Assembly (NCBI GenBank): GCA_001936135.1
Contig: CP012814.1
Span: forward strand, 310,001-374,000
Origin: Saccharomycopsis fibuligera x Saccharomycopsis cf. fibuligera
Lineage: Eukaryota > Ascomycota > Saccharomycetes > Ascoideales > Saccharomycopsidaceae
DNA length: 64,000 nt
Reading direction: 5' to 3'
Part shown: in pieces, positions 49,441 through 59,358 of the stretch
Layout: every line of letters begins with the position of its first letter
How positions within the stretch are numbered: position 1 is the stretch's first letter
Notes under the pieces: generated by a model
What the model was told of the DNA's origin: nothing
The model's database searches: none
The model's input: only the letters and a program-made list of their open reading frames with translations
Made by a program: the position numbers and the translations under genes

Positions 49441-51678
49441 ATGTCAGTGAACGAAATATTCAACCAGTTGTCGATACATACCAACAACCGCGAGTTTGAG
49501 AAGATATACTCGTTGGGCGTGTCGCTTTTGAGCCGTCCAAATGCCCAGTTTGACTTGTCACTTTTCCAGAAAAGCGTGGTTTCCATAATCCAAAATGACA
49601 AATACTCCTTGGCGTTGAAATTAATTGAATCGCTAGCCAAAAACCAGTCTAAACAGTCAATTGTTCCAGAGAATTACTTGATTTTTGAAAAATTGTACAT
49701 TTTCTACAAGTTGAATGATAACCAGTCTTTTGAGAAGTTGTTCCAAACCATACAATTGGGAAGTATCGAGTCGAAGTTGTTGAAAAGATCAATCCTCCAT
49801 TTGCAAGCTCAGCAATTTTACAAATTAGGATATTATAACAACGCATTAGAAATATACAAACAATTGCTCGATCCACAATCCAATTACTTTAAGTTGGATG
49901 ACTTGGATCTTTTGATTAATGAGAAAGCCATTGCATCTCAACGGAAAGTTTTTGCAACTGAAGTCGATAATAACAAAGCAGGTCAAGCTAATAGTTCAGA
50001 TTCTTATGATTTGTTGTTCAACAATTCTTTGATTGAGTTCAATGAAAAACATTTCACAAGAGCTTTAGATTACTTGGCTTCTTCTAAAGAGAAAGCAGAA
50101 ACTTACTATGCTAACGAAGGTGACTCTACCAGTCTAGATTTGTTTTTAGAAGTGGCGCCAATGTACTTGCAAAGTGCTTATATATATCAAGTTTTTTCCA
50201 AGAACGAGGAGTCTCTCAATGTATTGACTGAATTTAAAGAAAGATTCCATAATATTTTGACTAGCACCAAAGATGTGATTAGTAAAGATAAAAATGTTCA
50301 GTTGTTTAAGTTGATTTTCTTGAACAATTACTATTCTTTGACAATGTCAAAGAATAACAACGTTTTCAATGAAAACATTTTGGCCAATCAATTAAAGTAC
50401 ACAAATTTGGTTTCTGCTTTGAGTAACAATACTAAATTTTTGAAGTCTCAGTATTACGCCTTGAAGAGAAATGAATCGATATTGAATTTTAAAATTGGCA
50501 AAAATATCTCTGTTACTAAAGAGCTCAATTATGATACTTCATCCACTAGCTCAGAATTCAAAAAGCTACTCAACAGCCGAGTTGTCGATGATAATGAAAA
50601 CTATGATTTAACTATCCTAGCATTATCATCTTTGCAAGATTCTGGTATAGTACTTCTCGAGGATTTGAACATAGACGATGATATCAGATATTCTAAAGTT
50701 CCAAACTCCTATTATAAATACTTGATAAAAGAAATTGCTAGACAAACGAGCACAGAAAATATAATTAAAGCCAAAAAGCTTGTTGCTGGGTCACTATTAA
50801 CCATCCAGCTATTGGTCAACTCATCCAAAGAGAGTAATTTGAATTCCTATCTTAACAATAGTATAAACCTTTTGGAACAGCTTCTAGAAGTTCCTTTGGT
50901 TGAGAAAATTGTGTTGCAAAAATATTATGGGGTTATTTCTCTTTTAATCAATTTGTATGAACTAGTTTATAACCCAGCGAAATACTTTACCAAATTTGAA
51001 AAATTGTACAATAAAGTTTATGATAGTTATATTGGGAATATTTCAGTTGAAATTTCCAACAAGTTTCAATACAATTTTTTGAAAAAAATAAACTTCGATT
51101 TCTTTAATTTGAATGAAAACAATCTTGATGCTATGGAGAAGCAACAAAATGTTGAAAAGATCGTGAACGTTTTTGAAAAGTTGCTCGTATTTAATCCTCA
51201 AGATAAGTTGATTTCTATTCTAGTTTTGAAAATCAAAAACGGTGATATTGAGTTTGACGAAAACTCAGTCAACCTACTCTCCCTTGATGAGTTAACAGAA
51301 GGATTGGAATTTAATTCACTAACGACAACTGGCTTAGAGTCAGTTCTCAAAGAATATTCTTCAACTTCTGGATTTGCTAACGCAGCCAACAACTTTGTCA
51401 AAAAGGCTAAACGTGTTAGAAAGAAACCTCAACATCCAAGTAAAGCTGCTATTGAAGGTAAGCCGCTTGACCATGAAAGATGGTTCCCAATGAAAGATCG
51501 CTCATATTACAAGGTCAGCAAGAAAGACAAAAAGAAGATGAAGGCTGCCACTCAGGGAAGCAGTGGCGCTATTGATCACACAACTGAAGAAAGCGGGATC
51601 AGCAATTCTGTGGAAAAGAGCACTGGCGGTTCTTCAGCAAAGAAAAACAAGAAAAAGAAGGCTAACAAGAAGAAATGA
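49441..51678 (+). CDS. SRP72: Signal recognition particle subunit Srp72
   Basis: A 745-residue protein. Most of it is helical, TPR-like repeat sequence (for example YNNALEIYKQLL and the repeat-like ALDYLASSKEKAETYY). The C-terminal RNA-binding region is diagnostic: KKAKRVRKKPQHPSKAAIEG, then LDHERWFPMKDRSYYK at about 676-692, which binds SRP RNA in this family. A Lys-rich, disordered tail ends in KKNKKKKANKKK. It works in the cytosolic SRP with Srp68 to target secretory proteins to the ER. In-frame CTG codons appear rare or absent, as expected in CUG-Ser yeasts. Confidence 0.95.
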   Translation: MSVNEIFNQLSIHTNNREFEKIYSLGVSLLSRPNAQFDLSLFQKSVVSIIQNDKYSLALKLIESLAKNQSKQSIVPENYLIFEKLYIFYKLNDNQSFEKLFQTIQLGSIESKLLKRSILHLQAQQFYKLGYYNNALEIYKQLLDPQSNYFKLDDLDLLINEKAIASQRKVFATEVDNNKAGQANSSDSYDLLFNNSLIEFNEKHFTRALDYLASSKEKAETYYANEGDSTSLDLFLEVAPMYLQSAYIYQVFSKNEESLNVLTEFKERFHNILTSTKDVISKDKNVQLFKLIFLNNYYSLTMSKNNNVFNENILANQLKYTNLVSALSNNTKFLKSQYYALKRNESILNFKIGKNISVTKELNYDTSSTSSEFKKLLNSRVVDDNENYDLTILALSSLQDSGIVLLEDLNIDDDIRYSKVPNSYYKYLIKEIARQTSTENIIKAKKLVAGSLLTIQLLVNSSKESNLNSYLNNSINLLEQLLEVPLVEKIVLQKYYGVISLLINLYELVYNPAKYFTKFEKLYNKVYDSYIGNISVEISNKFQYNFLKKINFDFFNLNENNLDAMEKQQNVEKIVNVFEKLLVFNPQDKLISILVLKIKNGDIEFDENSVNLLSLDELTEGLEFNSLTTTGLESVLKEYSSTSGFANAANNFVKKAKRVRKKPQHPSKAAIEGKPLDHERWFPMKDRSYYKVSKKDKKKMKAATQGSSGAIDHTTEESGISNSVEKSTGGSSAKKNKKKKANKKK

Positions 51679-52357
51679 AGCAGTCAGGCTGTTTTGTGAT
51701 ATTAATTGCGACTTCTTGTTTCTATATATACTTATCAATTCTTTTTGAATCGAAGAGGGTATTGATTTTTGTTATATTTCTGTTTAGTTTTCTCCTTATC
51801 TTGTTTTCTTATATTGTTTTTGTATCTGTTTTGATTCCTAAGTAAATGTCCTTGAACTATTATCGCAGTGTTGTAGCTCCAATCATAAATTGTTGGCGAG
51901 TTAATTACTTTGTAGAGCCTATTGCTAGATCCATAGCTGTGGAGCGGAGCGTTGGAAATTGCGAGAAAAACTGAAAAAATTGGATTTTCTGGTTTCTTGA
52001 CTTTCGCTTCAAATTTTTTCTTTTTCTTTCGTTTTCCCTCAACATGAGAGGCGCTATCTGGTTCAAAATCCTAATTACATCACTGGCCGGCTTCCCATCC
52101 ACCAGACAATAGATCTCACTCACTAAAGTCTAGTATCTCAGAATTTTTCTAAATTAACCGCTCTATACCCACTAAAACTTCGCTTTTCTCTTTTATTTTT
52201 CTTTTATTTTTTCCTTTGAGTTTTTACTTCAAAGTTTAGTGGTACAAGACAAGAAAAAGTAAATCGGGAAAAAAGGACATCGACCGAAAAGAATCAAATC
52301 ACTCCAGAAGCAGCAACGTATCTCCACAGAATTTTATCACTCACAGCACTATCATTA
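51679..52357. promoter_or_regulatory. Intergenic between SRP72 and the AT-hook gene
   Basis: These 679 bp hold the SRP72 3' end and the promoter of the next gene. The stretch 52000-52260 is T/C-rich (TTTTTCTTTTTC-like). No gene is supported. Confidence 0.35.
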
Positions 52358-53335
52358 ATGATCAAACCGCCAATAATATGCTGGAACCCAATACAACTCC
52401 AATCAAACAGCAACCTAACAACGTTCAATAGCATATATTCCACTTCGGCTGAAGATAAATCACATCAGCAGCAAAAGCAACAGCAATGGCAACAACAGCA
52501 ACAGCAACAGCAACGCTCACACCGATTGATCCAAAGTGAGTTGATTCCCATAACTGATTATGATTTATATCAAAGTCAACATCAACAGGACCCAATGCTG
52601 GACATTGTAATAAACTTCATATTAGCCAAACTTAATAGACAAGACTTGCAAGGAAGTTATGTGGATCCCAGTGGCGTTAAATTTCTCAACCAGGCAGCAG
52701 CGGGTATGTTGCCATTGTCCGAATTTAAAAATCAGCCGAATCAAGTACAAAAACGGTTTAACGACACTAATTTAGGGGAAGCTAAACCTGAAGCTGCAGT
52801 TATAAAAAGTAATGGCATAAGCACTACCAGCAATAATGACATAAAAAATAATAATAGTAATAATAACCATGAAAATAATGATGACACTGCAGGTGCAGCT
52901 ACCAACGGCGCAGCCATCAAACGTAAAAGAGGAAGACCAAGAAAGAATTTTAACTCTGCTGACTCAGGAAACACAGCAAGCCAGAAAGAAAAGATTACTA
53001 AAGTACCTGTAAACAACTTTGTTAAGGAAAATGTTATAAAAGCACCAACTAATAGACGAAGTACCAGAAATTCTAAAAGATCTATGCTTGAAGTTGCCTC
53101 TATTGAGAAAATGCTTACTAGTTCAGGTGACTCGTTCTCTAAAATCAAAAAGTTCAAAAAAAGCGATTTGTTTTTAACCACGAATAGTATGATTCGAGCC
53201 GTACGAAAACATTCCAAACAGGAGAGAAAGGCAAAAATAGAAGCAATCAAGAAAAGAAACAATATCAAACTAAAGGAAAAAGTGATTGGTTTTGAAGAGA
53301 TCAATGGTGTTGATGCAAGGCAAGAAGAAATATAA
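52358..53335 (+). CDS. Putative AT-hook DNA-binding protein
   Basis: A 325-residue protein, otherwise unrecognised. Residues 36-52 are Gln-rich. A conserved-looking ordered piece at about 78-120 (DPMLDIVINFILAKLNRQDL, then VDPSGVKFLNQA) is followed by an Asn-rich linker. A classical AT-hook, KRKRGRPRKN, is at 188-197, and basic stretches at 230-250 (TNRRSTRNSKRS) and 285-315 follow. It is likely nuclear and binds the minor groove of AT-rich DNA, but its role is unknown. The start at 52358 is the first ATG. The strongly charged C-terminus ends in ARQEEI. Confidence 0.82.
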   Translation: MIKPPIICWNPIQLQSNSNLTTFNSIYSTSAEDKSHQQQKQQQWQQQQQQQQRSHRLIQSELIPITDYDLYQSQHQQDPMLDIVINFILAKLNRQDLQGSYVDPSGVKFLNQAAAGMLPLSEFKNQPNQVQKRFNDTNLGEAKPEAAVIKSNGISTTSNNDIKNNNSNNNHENNDDTAGAATNGAAIKRKRGRPRKNFNSADSGNTASQKEKITKVPVNNFVKENVIKAPTNRRSTRNSKRSMLEVASIEKMLTSSGDSFSKIKKFKKSDLFLTTNSMIRAVRKHSKQERKAKIEAIKKRNNIKLKEKVIGFEEINGVDARQEEI

Positions 53336-53971
53336 TATATAATATCTTTATCAAGTAGACAGTTTTGTAAACGGGATTTACAGATAGCGCAACCAGGCTT
53401 TATTTCTAGGAATAAGACATCAATGTTCACCACTAGCAATCTCAAACTCAATAGATTTTTTTCTTTCCAAATAAAGGTGACATGAACAAACAAAATTTTT
53501 ATTGAACTAGGTTATCATTATGTAAGCAAAAGAGTTACAATACTATTAGTTTGACGGCTGGTAAAACAGCAAGACGCTGGTTTCACTCTGCAGAAAATGG
53601 TGAAAATACCTTACAAGGACATCTTAAGATGAAAATTAATAAATGGCAGAAGTGTGTATTAACAAATAAAATAAGCACATAATTAAAGCCAGAAAATTAT
53701 AAAGTGAAGCTAAATGGCAGGAAGGAAATCAAAAAAGCAAAAAAAAGAACTATGTTTCTATTAAAAATGGCATATTTGTATGTTATTAAAAAAATTGCGA
53801 AGGTAGAAACAAGAAGGTCTGTGAAAACAATAAGGTCTCTAATATAATAGGCCAATGACTGTAAAAAGGAGAAGTACATACTAATAAGACGGAAAAGTAA
53901 AAAAATTGAAGCTAAGAGAAAAAAAATGAGCAAAACAAACTAATGTAATATTCAAAGAAACACTATTCCTG
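53336..53971. other. Convergent 3' region
   Basis: These 636 AT-rich bases lie between the AT-hook gene and the cyclin-like gene. Open frames on the minus strand are hydrophobic AT noise. No gene is seen. Confidence 0.4.
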
Positions 53972-54877
53972 CTAATTTTTTTCTTTGAAACCCCGTTCAA
54001 AAGCGATCATTTCTAAGTATAAAATCCTAGCAAATTCATAGTTCTCAGAATTGTAGTACATTTCTTCAATCGGCTGATTTCCTACCACAAAAATTTGGAT
54101 AAAGTTGCCAAACTCAAGCATCTTGTTTTCTTGCAATTGAAAAATGTTACTCCAAAAATCACCAGCAACAAGAAATTCGGAATGTACTGTTCTTTGTGCA
54201 AGCATTATGCAAACCGCAATGCTTATATAAAATCCAGATTGTGTGTCTTCAAGCAATATTGCTTCAAATTTTTGTATCTCTGGCAACAATAGAGTTGAGG
54301 TCTCAGTTTTGGACATTTGGGCCAAACAACGTTTCAAAGAAATCAATTTATGTAAATAACGGAATGCCGTCAATACAGTCAAGTTGTCCAACTTCATAGA
54401 ATGAGTTAAAAATAAAGGCATGTTTGGCTCATATGAAATATTTTCTTCATGGACTGCTTTAGCACAACCTTGTAATGCTCTTCTCAATTTGGTAAGCGTT
54501 TTCTTTGGTGAGTCTTTCGCATCCCCCCGCACCGTCAATAAAATTTCTTGCTCATTGGTGTTGCCATACCAAGCTTTGAGGCCATGCAAACCAACAAAAT
54601 TACCATTAAGAGCATCATTCAACGCATGTCCGCCAGCATCCAAGATGTTATAGCGTCCATAGATACCAAGAACTGGAATCAATGATTTTTCAACACAAAG
54701 ATGAAGTGTTGTTTTAGACCTTTTCCTGTGATTGGTAATGTTATTAATGATTCTCTCGGTACCTGCATGATCAGCGTGCCTCTTTGAAATGCGGCCGAAG
54801 CTGAACGAAGGAAGCTTAAATCTAAACTTAATTGGAACTTGAGAAGCTCCAGAAAAAGCATCAATGTTGTTTTTCAT
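53972..54877 (-). CDS. Uncharacterised protein, weakly cyclin-box-like
   Basis: A 301-residue protein. The C-terminal half has the rhythm of a PHO80/PCL cyclin box: LTVLTAFRYLHKLISLKR, then FEAILLEDTQSG, ISIAVCIMLAQRTVHSEF, a Trp, and ENKMLEFGNFIQIF, comparable to the Clg1-like protein at 30890. The usual invariant residues are not all present, so this is a structural guess. The N-terminal half contains a basic patch (RISKRHADHAG, NHRKRSK) and EKSLIPVLGIYGRYN. The ATG at 54877 is clear. It may be a Pho85-type cyclin that has drifted, or another all-helical protein. Confidence 0.75.
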   Translation of the reverse strand: MKNNIDAFSGASQVPIKFRFKLPSFSFGRISKRHADHAGTERIINNITNHRKRSKTTLHLCVEKSLIPVLGIYGRYNILDAGGHALNDALNGNFVGLHGLKAWYGNTNEQEILLTVRGDAKDSPKKTLTKLRRALQGCAKAVHEENISYEPNMPLFLTHSMKLDNLTVLTAFRYLHKLISLKRCLAQMSKTETSTLLLPEIQKFEAILLEDTQSGFYISIAVCIMLAQRTVHSEFLVAGDFWSNIFQLQENKMLEFGNFIQIFVVGNQPIEEMYYNSENYEFARILYLEMIAFERGFKEKN

Positions 54878-56131
54878 TTTTATAAAGTTGTGTAATTGTC
54901 AAAAGATAGCTTTAAATAAGAAGGGAAGAAAATGTGAGATAAAGAAGTCACTTTATTATAAAACTTCTGCAAAAAACAACAAAAAAAACTCGGTAAGATG
55001 TAGCCTTTTATATAGTATAAATTGGAGTATATATCTAACTTACAGATGTCAGTGTTTTCCTTCAATGTTTCCCAAAAGGTTTTATAACAGTAACCAATTG
55101 ATGTTTGAATTGATATTTGAGTTTGATTCATGGCCATTCTAAAATTAGTTTGACGTAGTGTGCTGCATTTTAGAAGTCCAAATCTACCTCCAGATACGGC
55201 AAGATATGTCACGCACTTTTATCGACAAGAATTTTCTTTCATTTTACAAATCGTTGAGATTAATCTATATAGAAAAAATTTATGTAGTCTTTTATTCCAC
55301 AAACTTGTAATATCAGAGGAAAGCTTGTCAACATTGGAACTTTGGAATAATATTAGTCTACTGTTAATCTGTAACTTTTCAACGAGACAACATCTGTATT
55401 CATCAAAAGCGTACAGAATCAAAAAAGCAGTTTGTTCTAGAAGAACAATAAATAAGATACCAACTTTTAAGATCTGGGCCATCGATAGCGATTTCCGGTC
55501 AAGGTGGGTATCTGCCTTGTTCTGTTTGAGCTCAGGTACACAGAAACATGTTGGTGACACAAAAGGATAACGCCATACAACAAACGGAAAAACGGAACCA
55601 TAAAAGTGCACTTTGCCAGGTCTGACCGGTATCGGGCTTATATGAGGGAATATTAAAGACTCTGAATTGGATGTACGCTGAATAATTTTTGGTTTGAATT
55701 AGGATTTTGAAGGAGAAATCAAGTTACAAAACTTGCTGCTGCTCAATCCAAATGCATCAAATGATGTCATAAAACAGGACCCATATTATGGATGTGTTGA
55801 TAGCTGACATGTAGATAAGAAAAATTCAATTTTAAAAAAAATTTTTTTTTGTTTGTCCTGTGTTTATAAGAGTTCTTTTGTAAGATTACAATATTTGTAG
55901 CGTTATGATTGAATAACGAATGCTCGTACGGCAATGTTGGCTGCTCCGTGTCGAGGAGCCAAAGACGCGGGTCGAATTAAAGCAAAAAAAAAAAAAAAAA
56001 ACAGAATCGCGTAATTCTCAACATCAAAATGACATAAACCAATAAAATAGATAGTCAAAAAACTAACAGCCAAACAAAGCACGCACCAAGACTACCGGTG
56101 GAAATGGGAAGCAGAAAAAATAACACACATA
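54878..56131. other. Intergenic with possible gene relic
   Basis: These 1254 bp separate the divergent 53972-54877 gene and RAD57. On the minus strand one frame stays open from about 55708 to 55219, and after a stop the same region continues to 54880, but no ATG lies near the start of the first part and no motif is recognised. An A-run of 19 lies at 55983-56001. It could be a decayed gene or chance. Confidence 0.35.
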
Positions 56132-57979
56132 ATGGACTTATACGAGCAGGCCCCTGATTCTAAGCTTTTTCTCAGCGATGACTTCAACAGAATTCAGCCA
56201 ATTCTTCAGCGGCACGAAATAACCACTCGAGATATTCTCACTAAAGATGCAGAACAATTGGCCAGGTTGACTGCAGTGGATGGCGCTAAAAAAGGGGCTT
56301 CCACTGAGCTCAAGCCGAAGGAATTTTTATATTTGAAAGGTGTGCTAAGTAGGGAGTTTGAGACTTGTTTTGCTGTCGAGAATGCATATGAGACGTTGCA
56401 ACAGGCGCGTCAAAAGGAAGATTCTAATGGCAGAAAGGCTTGCAATAAATACAGTACAACCACTCCTGCAGATAAATTCAGTACTGGGAGCAGACATCTT
56501 GATGACGCTTTGGGTGGCGGTATACCCACCGGTTACGTTATCGAGTTGTCCGGCGAGAGCTCAGCAGGTAAATCGCAACTCTTGATGCAAATGTCACTCT
56601 TTTGCCAGCTCCCAAAACTGTATGGCGGCCTTAACAACATAAACAAGTCAAGCGAGATTAAAGCAGTTTTTATTTCCACTGAAGCTCCTGTTCCAGTGTC
56701 AAGGTTGCTGGAACTTCAGAGCGTAAATTTTTTGGAAAACCCCAACTTGACAAATTTACCCGAAGATCAACTACCCACATTGGACAACATTTTCACATTT
56801 TTTTTGCATAGCTGGGACAATCAATCCGAAACATTACTATTCCATCAACTTCCCCAACTCATTGCTCAGCATAATGTGAGACTTGTAATCATTGATAGCT
56901 TGTCGCATCATTTAAGATCCAATTTAGCCCGTGATGAGAAAAGCGAAACTAATCATTGGGATTACCGTATTCGTACAAACTTATACTTAAACCGATTGCT
57001 TGACCATTTCAAAACCCTTGCAGAAAAATTTGGTATAGCGGTGGTGGTTTCCAATCAAGTGACGTCAAGACCATTGCTGCTGAAGGCGGAAGGGCCACAA
57101 CCTCATAATATCCTCAATTACGAGAATCAGATTGGTTGGTTTAGTGGTTGGGATCAAGCTAATATACATTATAATCAAATAGTGAACAAGTACAGAGAGG
57201 ACGTGACTTTGCTTAAGAGAAAGCAAGAAGAAAAACAAGATACAGGAACAATGAGATACATTGTAGCCGAAGTTTCTGTTACAGGAGAGGATATATATAA
57301 TGAAGAAGTGGCAGTGTTGAAAAAACGAAAGGTGGTTGGTAGTTCTGCATCAAACAAAATGAATGACGAGACACTCGATTTGTCTGATCAGAAATCTGAC
57401 TTCTTAAGTACAAACAACAATAACGAGCATGGTGATGACGAAATTAGCGCTACTCGCCATAATAATAAAGGTTGGGATCAGAGTAGAGACGAACGCAAAC
57501 CACTTTTTGGATTTAACCGAATAGTGCCTTGCTTGAATGCAAATTGGGCAAGAAGAGTGCCCATTCGATTATATTTGGCCAAAACCAGAAACCCTTTCGA
57601 AGTTAATGCCAAAAGGACAGAAATAAATAGTCGGAAACGGCTAGACAACGTTTTGAGTTTGCAAGTTGGTAGTGAGCGGAAAGCATCGGCTCTTCAGCCT
57701 CCTGAATCCAATGAAACCAATAAAAGTGGTATTACAAATGTTACGAATGGTGACTTGGTGAGTCAAAATTTTGACAAACACAGCAAGATAGCGTACGACA
57801 GTAAGTCAATTCAAGTTGACCAGATTCCATTAATAAATTTGGAAGATGTTGTTGATAATAATGATTTATATGATCGAAAGCATTACTTTATTAGAATCAC
57901 AAATTCTGTGTTTGGCAATAATGGTAAAATGATGGAAGCAACTGTGGTTAAACAAGGATATAGATGTGTACATAGCTAG
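56132..57979 (+). CDS. RAD57: RecA-family recombination mediator Rad57
   Basis: A 615-residue Rad51 paralogue. Walker A is GESSAGKSQ (141-149), preceded by DDALGGGIPTGYVIEL; Walker B is VRLVIIDSLSHHLR; NRLLDHFKTLAEKFGIAVVVSNQV and NYENQIGWFSGWD match Rad57 at the same relative places. The later LNANWARRVPIRLYLAKTR also matches the Rad57 C-terminal part. It should form a heterodimer with Rad55 that stabilises Rad51 filaments. It is longer than the S. cerevisiae protein (460 residues) because of Asn/Lys-rich inserts, notably at about 385-450 and 505-570. CTG codons occur at exposed or variable positions (for example RLLEL). Confidence 0.93.
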   Translation: MDLYEQAPDSKLFLSDDFNRIQPILQRHEITTRDILTKDAEQLARLTAVDGAKKGASTELKPKEFLYLKGVLSREFETCFAVENAYETLQQARQKEDSNGRKACNKYSTTTPADKFSTGSRHLDDALGGGIPTGYVIELSGESSAGKSQLLMQMSLFCQLPKLYGGLNNINKSSEIKAVFISTEAPVPVSRLLELQSVNFLENPNLTNLPEDQLPTLDNIFTFFLHSWDNQSETLLFHQLPQLIAQHNVRLVIIDSLSHHLRSNLARDEKSETNHWDYRIRTNLYLNRLLDHFKTLAEKFGIAVVVSNQVTSRPLLLKAEGPQPHNILNYENQIGWFSGWDQANIHYNQIVNKYREDVTLLKRKQEEKQDTGTMRYIVAEVSVTGEDIYNEEVAVLKKRKVVGSSASNKMNDETLDLSDQKSDFLSTNNNNEHGDDEISATRHNNKGWDQSRDERKPLFGFNRIVPCLNANWARRVPIRLYLAKTRNPFEVNAKRTEINSRKRLDNVLSLQVGSERKASALQPPESNETNKSGITNVTNGDLVSQNFDKHSKIAYDSKSIQVDQIPLINLEDVVDNNDLYDRKHYFIRITNSVFGNNGKMMEATVVKQGYRCVHS

Positions 57980-58433
57980 AACATAATATTTTGTATTTTC
58001 TATACTATAGACATATAAAAAAATTGTGTCTTTTATAAGAACCTGTTTACAATGCGAATTGAACAAATGTACTATCATCTACAATGTATATTAACTGCTT
58101 TTTATAAAAGGCTTACTTTCTAAACTAAGATTTGGTTTAATACATAATTAGCATGCTGTTAATTGAAAATTTTATGCTGAGATTTGAATAATTTGGTGTT
58201 AAGATACTGCAATCCGTTGACTACTTTCCAATATAAGTTAAAAAATAGGTTTTTCGACTTTAAGCGTAAAGATAAATTTATCAAAACCACAGAGTTAAAT
58301 GTTTTTGGGAATGCGCATTTTGAGATTAGCTCTTTAATTAAATTAATGATTATATGTGCCCTTAACTTGTTTAGCAGTTAGCTTTACTGACTTTGTTGAA
58401 TTTAAAAAAGGGTTTAAGAGTTATTTTTTTTAC

Positions 58434-58464
<31 letters not shown>

Positions 58465-59358
58465 CAAGAGATTGGTAATAGGGCTAAAAAGAAAAAACAA
58501 GAGAAAATAATAGAATTATTTTTCTTGCAAACTAAACACACATCATGCATGTCAGCGTTTTTTGAAGAAGGAAGCAAATGCAGGGACCCACAGTAAAGTG
58601 CTTTATTATCTTGTGCAAGACCTGCTCCATTACCTTTTTTTTTATGTATTGAAAGAACGAGTCGAGAATAAGTTTACAATTTAACTTTGACTCAAGGTTT
58701 TTGGACCCTATATTAGCTAAAATTCTAGGTATTTTATTTGAGATTTCCGTTACGTTTACACATAAATAGATAATAGGTAAGGCAGCTTAAGCAAAGGGCT
58801 ACAAGTTAATCTGATACTGTGGCTCTAAGAAGACAACACAAAGTATGTAGTGGTAAAGAGGTTTTAGATATTTGAGATTGGGCCCTCCGCAGTCTTGCAC
58901 TTTTCAAATTGGTTATGCTCGTCATTTGTGGGTTTTGGTTCTTCAATGGTCTATTAAGTACGGCTTTCATCACTGGCAATTCTCAAAAGTACATAAATTA
59001 TTGAATTAAGAAAAAGAAAGTACCCCTTTTGGTATCTTAAGACCGCTTGTTTCTAAATCTAATAAGTAATCTCATGTTCATAAATTATGTTTATGGAGGT
59101 GTATCATGCTTGAGATTTTATACGTCAGATATTGCGCTTCCGGCCCATGCTCGAGCCGGTTTACACCATACTACTGGTATTATTTTTCATTTTCTGATTA
59201 AAAATCTGACTAATCGCTTGCATAATTTTTGTAAACAAAAACAAACAACAATAATAAATAAACCAAAAAATTATACATAATCATTACATTGTCAACTTTC
59301 CTATCTATAAACTCACGACCTCACCATCTCTACCTCAGATCCATCCCATAGAACTAAG
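57980..59358. other. Intergenic between RAD57 and CHL4
   Basis: This region of 1379 bp is AT-rich, with an A29 run at 58434-58462. It is long for this window outside the desert, but I find only short frames without motifs. It holds the RAD57 3' end and the CHL4 promoter. Confidence 0.4.

Noticed and set aside
52741-53493. 250-codon minus-strand frame opposite the AT-hook gene
   Set aside because: It is the shadow of the Lys/Arg/Asn-rich coding strand; the plus frame has a clear AT-hook.
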